Assembly: GCA_016793325.1 (NCBI GenBank)
Contig: JAEUKI010000040.1
Span: 62,001-126,000 of the forward strand
DNA length: 64,000 nucleotides
Reading direction: 5' to 3'
Source: Myxococcales bacterium
Lineage (GTDB): Bacteria > Myxococcota_A > Polyangia > Polyangiales > Ga0077539
Part shown: in pieces, positions 61,290-64,000 of the stretch
How the letters are laid out: the number at the start of each line of letters is the position of its first letter
How positions within the stretch are numbered: position 1 is the stretch's first letter
Notes under the pieces: model-generated
Seen by the model: only the letters and a program-made list of their open reading frames with translations
The model's database searches: none
What the model was told of the DNA's origin: nothing
Made by a program: the position numbers and the translations under genes

Positions 61290-62792
61290 TCACGGAGCGC
61301 GGTCCGAGCAGCAGCGGAACCCGAGCGTCGATTGCGCCGTGTCGCTGCGCGCGCGCGACAGGTCCGTCTGGCACGTCAGGCCGCGCTCGGGGCTCTCGAA
61401 CGAGCCGCCGCGGATGACGTAGATCGGCGGCATCGACATGTCGCGCGCGTCGTTGGTCCACTCTTTCACGTTGCCCGAGAGGTCCATGATCCCGTCGGTC
61501 GTGCGGCACATCGCGAGCGCGCCCGTCAGCGACACTTGGTGATCGACCATGCCTCCCGGAACCGCGTCGCGGTCGCCTCCGTTGCACGTCGTCGCGCTAT
61601 ACGTCGCGCCGTACGGATACGCGCTGGCCGCGGCGCCCTCGCACGCGGCTTGCCACTCGGGACCCGTGCACAAGCGCAGCCCCGCTGCGGCGCACGCGGC
61701 TGCGGCCGCGGGGTAGCCCACCGTCGTCCACGGGCGAACCCCTGCGCGCGAACACGAACGCGACGACGAGTCTCCCTCGCTCGTGGCGCTCGCGTTGGGG
61801 CGCGACGCTTCGTAGCGATAGATCCAGAAGTCGAGCGCGCCGCGGCGAACGTTGACCATGTCCTCGCGGACGCGCGCGGGGTCCATGGGGTCCGAGTTGT
61901 CGATCGTCCCGTCGCAGTTGTCGTCGACGCCGTTGCACGTCTCGGCCATGGGAGCGCCGGGGACAGGATCGATTCCGCCTGCGAGATCGCAGCGCGTTCG
62001 CGTGGCGTCCATGGGATCGCAGCGGACGGTCCCCTCGTCGCGGCACGCTCCGCGCTGGTCGTTGCTGCACGTGCGGCCCAGCATCGCGAACGAGTCGTCC
62101 GCGACGCCGTCGCAGTCGCCGTCCGCGCCGTCGCAGCGCGTCTCCTCCGCGACGATCCCGTTGGGAACGTTGCGGTCGAACTCGACCCCCGCGGGATAGT
62201 CGCAGTACCACGTCGTGTTGGACATCCGCGTGTCGCACACGGGCCGGACCATCGCGCAGATCGTCCCGGGCGTGTTTCGGCAGAGGTCCGTCGGCGGATC
62301 ACGGAGGTTCTCGACCTCGTCGATGCGGCCGTCGCAGTTGTCGTCGATCCCGTTGCACTCCTCGCGCATCAGCGCGGGAAACACAGGGCATCGGTACTCG
62401 CAGCCCGGCGTCATCGGGTCTCGATCGAGGTAGCCCTCTTGGCAGCGCGTCACGACGCAGGCGCCCATGCGGCACTCGAGCTCGGCGTTGGGCTGAGCGC
62501 AGGCCGTTCCGCATGCACCACAATTCAAGAGGTCCGTCTGGAGGTCGAAGCCCTCGTCCACGCGACCGTCGCAGTTGTCGTCGAGCCCGTTGCAGAGCTC
62601 CTCGGCGTCGGACGGAACGCACGCCGGTCGATCCGCGTTGCTCGCGTCCGCGGGGCCCGCGTCCACGCTCCCGTCCATCGTCGAGCTGTCGACGATGCCC
62701 CCCTCGGTGCACTCGATGCAGTACGGGGTCCAACGACAGGCCGACGTCGACACGGCGACGGCCAACATGGCGATGAGCGCTCGGGTGTTCAT
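61290..62792 (-). CDS. MopE-repeat lipoprotein with C-terminal SUMF1-like domain
   Basis: 500 aa from ATG 62792, overlapping the stop of the upstream gene as ATGA. The signal ends VSTSACRW (lipobox). Residues ~45-330 carry four or five MopE-type units: CNGLDDNCDGRVDEGFD, CNGIDDNCDGRIDEVEN, CDGADGDCDGVADDSF and CNGVDDNCDGTIDNSD. Residues ~340-500 look like a formylglycine-generating-enzyme (SUMF1) domain: AAGLRLCTGPEWQAACEG, DLSGNVKEWTND, VIRGGSFESPERGLTC and STLGFRCC. In surface lipoproteins this fold is often a binding module rather than an enzyme. Confidence 0.85.
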   Translation of the reverse strand: MNTRALIAMLAVAVSTSACRWTPYCIECTEGGIVDSSTMDGSVDAGPADASNADRPACVPSDAEELCNGLDDNCDGRVDEGFDLQTDLLNCGACGTACAQPNAELECRMGACVVTRCQEGYLDRDPMTPGCEYRCPVFPALMREECNGIDDNCDGRIDEVENLRDPPTDLCRNTPGTICAMVRPVCDTRMSNTTWYCDYPAGVEFDRNVPNGIVAEETRCDGADGDCDGVADDSFAMLGRTCSNDQRGACRDEGTVRCDPMDATRTRCDLAGGIDPVPGAPMAETCNGVDDNCDGTIDNSDPMDPARVREDMVNVRRGALDFWIYRYEASRPNASATSEGDSSSRSCSRAGVRPWTTVGYPAAAAACAAAGLRLCTGPEWQAACEGAAASAYPYGATYSATTCNGGDRDAVPGGMVDHQVSLTGALAMCRTTDGIMDLSGNVKEWTNDARDMSMPPIYVIRGGSFESPERGLTCQTDLSRARSDTAQSTLGFRCCSDRAP

Positions 62793-64000
62793 CCTTCGAA
62801 CCTCCGGCGCACGACGGCCACTGCCGCAGCGAGGGCGAGGATCGTGACGAGGTACGGGTTGGGGCCGCGCGCGTGGCCGGGCGTCGGGCCGACGATGCAG
62901 CGAGGCTCGTAGCCGCCGCCTGCGATCACGCGATCAAAGCGCGGCCGCTCGGCGCCGCCGTTGATGAAGCACTGCGCGTTTCCGTCGGCGCCGATGCGGC
63001 AGACGCGACCGGCTTCGCAGCGGGTCGTCGCGCACGGGTCCACGATGCAGCCGCGCTGCGCGGTGCACACGTTGCCCACGGGGCAGCGCATCGCTGCGCT
63101 GCACGCGGGCTCGCGGCACGCCCCGTCGACGCACTGTTGCGAGCCTGCGCACTGCACGGTGGCGCACGGGTTGGGCTCGCAGTTGCCCTGGGCGTTGCAG
63201 CGCTCGCCCTCGCGGCACACGCGGTCGTCGCAGTTGTTTCGGCACGTTCCGCTGAAGCAGCTCTGGCCCGAGGGGCACGTGACCGACGCGCACGGGTCGG
63301 CGATGCACTGACTGTTGACGCAGAGCTGCCCCGCCGCGCAGCCGAGGGAGTTGCAGTCGAGGCACACGCCTCGTCGGCACTGTTGCCCTGCGGCGCACAT
63401 CACGCCTTCGCACGCGTCGACGCAGCGGCCCTCGACGCACCGTTGGTTCGCCGTGCACGACGCGCACGGCGACGGAACGCAGAACGGCATCGTCGATCCC
63501 GTCGGCCGCACGCAGTCCTGCCCGAGCGGGCACGGAAACTCCAACGTCGGATCGCACACGCGACGGCACGCGCCCTCGAGGCACCGCGACGTCCCTGGGC
63601 AGACCGCCATGTTGTCGTTCATCCCGTCGCAGTCGTCGTCGAGCCCGTTGCAAATCTCCGCGCGTGGTCCCGTCGCGCCCACACATTCGAGTCGACCGCG
63701 CACGCACCGCTGCATGCCAGGACGGCACGTCCCGCGAGACTCACCGCACGCGGTCCCCACGGCAGGATCGCTCTCGTCGATCGCGCCGTTGCAGTTGTCG
63801 TCCATCCCGTTGCAGACCTCGGGACCCGTGGGCGTGCAGGTCATTCCGCACATGAGCCCTTCGTCGATCCGTCCGTTGCAGTTGTCGTCCATGCCGTTGC
63901 ACACCTCGGTGCCGGGCATGCCGCCGGGACGCGTGATCCTGCACTCGGTTCCCGCGCCGTCCATGCGGCACTGAATCGTCCCTGTGCCGCGGCACGCGCC
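62789..64000 (-). CDS. MopE-like Cys-rich surface protein (5' end off window)
   Basis: The frame is open to the window edge; at least 403 residues are present and the start is outside. Near the 5' side are MopE units CNGMDDNCNGRIDEG, CNGMDDNCNGAIDESD and CNGLDDDCDGMNDNM. Then ~10 short Cys modules follow of the type CxxGQxCxxGxC (CAAGQQCRRGVCLDC, CPSGQSCFSGTC, CAGSQQCVDGAC). The end is a single hydrophobic helix followed by RRRFEG (PYLVTILALAAAVAVV), which works as a C-terminal anchor or sorting tail like MYXO-CTERM, though the usual signature is not clear. It overlaps the next gene (ATGA), so both surface proteins are made together. Confidence 0.85.
   Translation of the reverse strand, partial: GACRGTGTIQCRMDGAGTECRITRPGGMPGTEVCNGMDDNCNGRIDEGLMCGMTCTPTGPEVCNGMDDNCNGAIDESDPAVGTACGESRGTCRPGMQRCVRGRLECVGATGPRAEICNGLDDDCDGMNDNMAVCPGTSRCLEGACRRVCDPTLEFPCPLGQDCVRPTGSTMPFCVPSPCASCTANQRCVEGRCVDACEGVMCAAGQQCRRGVCLDCNSLGCAAGQLCVNSQCIADPCASVTCPSGQSCFSGTCRNNCDDRVCREGERCNAQGNCEPNPCATVQCAGSQQCVDGACREPACSAAMRCPVGNVCTAQRGCIVDPCATTRCEAGRVCRIGADGNAQCFINGGAERPRFDRVIAGGGYEPRCIVGPTPGHARGPNPYLVTILALAAAVAVVRRRFEG

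Overview
The window looks like chromosomal DNA from a high-GC member of the Myxococcota, most likely Polyangia and Sandaracinus-like. This is inferred from gene style, because there is no rRNA gene or taxonomic marker in the window. The pointers are many lipoproteins with Asp/Ser/Thr-rich linkers behind the lipobox, MopE-type CNGxDDNCDG repeats, FG-GAP/VCBS propellers, Asp-box propellers, and chimeric multidomain proteins.

Layout. 1-4.3 kb is the right end of an integrated island: a TIR-like gene, an Mrr-like nuclease operon with a small HEXXH protein, and a TPR gene. It stops at a copy of a tRNA 3' end (probably tRNA-Pro) followed by a hairpin terminator. 4.4-11.2 kb is core-like: an S1-domain protein, small exported proteins, an amidase-tetR operon with a palindromic operator, and an ABC-F ATPase. 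6.9-18.3 kb is a plastic zone with five same-direction copies of a ~160 bp repeat (R1), one R2 repeat, lipoproteins, a low-GC orphan, and gene remnants (macro domain; mqo at 20.7 kb). 21.5-25.3 kb holds a HerA-like ATPase operon.

25.4-32.2 kb is a compact defence/nucleotide island. One operon encodes an acyl carrier protein, an XRE regulator, an ImmA/IrrE peptidase, a thymidylate-synthase-like protein, and a fusion of an HMUDK_hel-like domain, a MazG domain and a MazG_C-like domain. Beyond an IS66 remnant lies a two-gene CBASS (CD-NTase plus Cap15-like effector). Next to the island, an alpha/beta hydrolase gene is broken by an 80 bp miniature element with an 8 bp target duplication. 33.3-49.9 kb carries an ASCH-kinase fusion, large surface lipoproteins, propellers, and a chimera made of degenerate RpoB C-terminal, RpoC N-terminal and RpoA C-terminal segments. 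49.9-50.5 kb is a dense direct/inverted repeat cluster. 50.6-53.9 kb is a second nucleotide locus: a HAM1-like / HDxxH helical / ThyX-like fusion coupled to a thymidylate-kinase-like gene. 55-64 kb holds a large unknown protein, a tandem lipoprotein pair, an HK97-capsid-like gene preceded by an in-frame amber codon, a 0.8 kb repeat tract, and two coupled MopE-type surface proteins, one with a SUMF1-like domain.

The strongest candidates for something undescribed are: (i) the ACP-XRE-ImmA-TS-HMUDK/MazG operon; (ii) the HAM1-HDxxH-ThyX fusion plus kinase, which seems to repeat the same logic (a thymidylate-synthase-fold enzyme, a nucleotide pyrophosphatase and an HDxxH helical domain); and (iii) the RNA polymerase subunit mosaic. 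Family calls are by eye from motifs; no database search was run.
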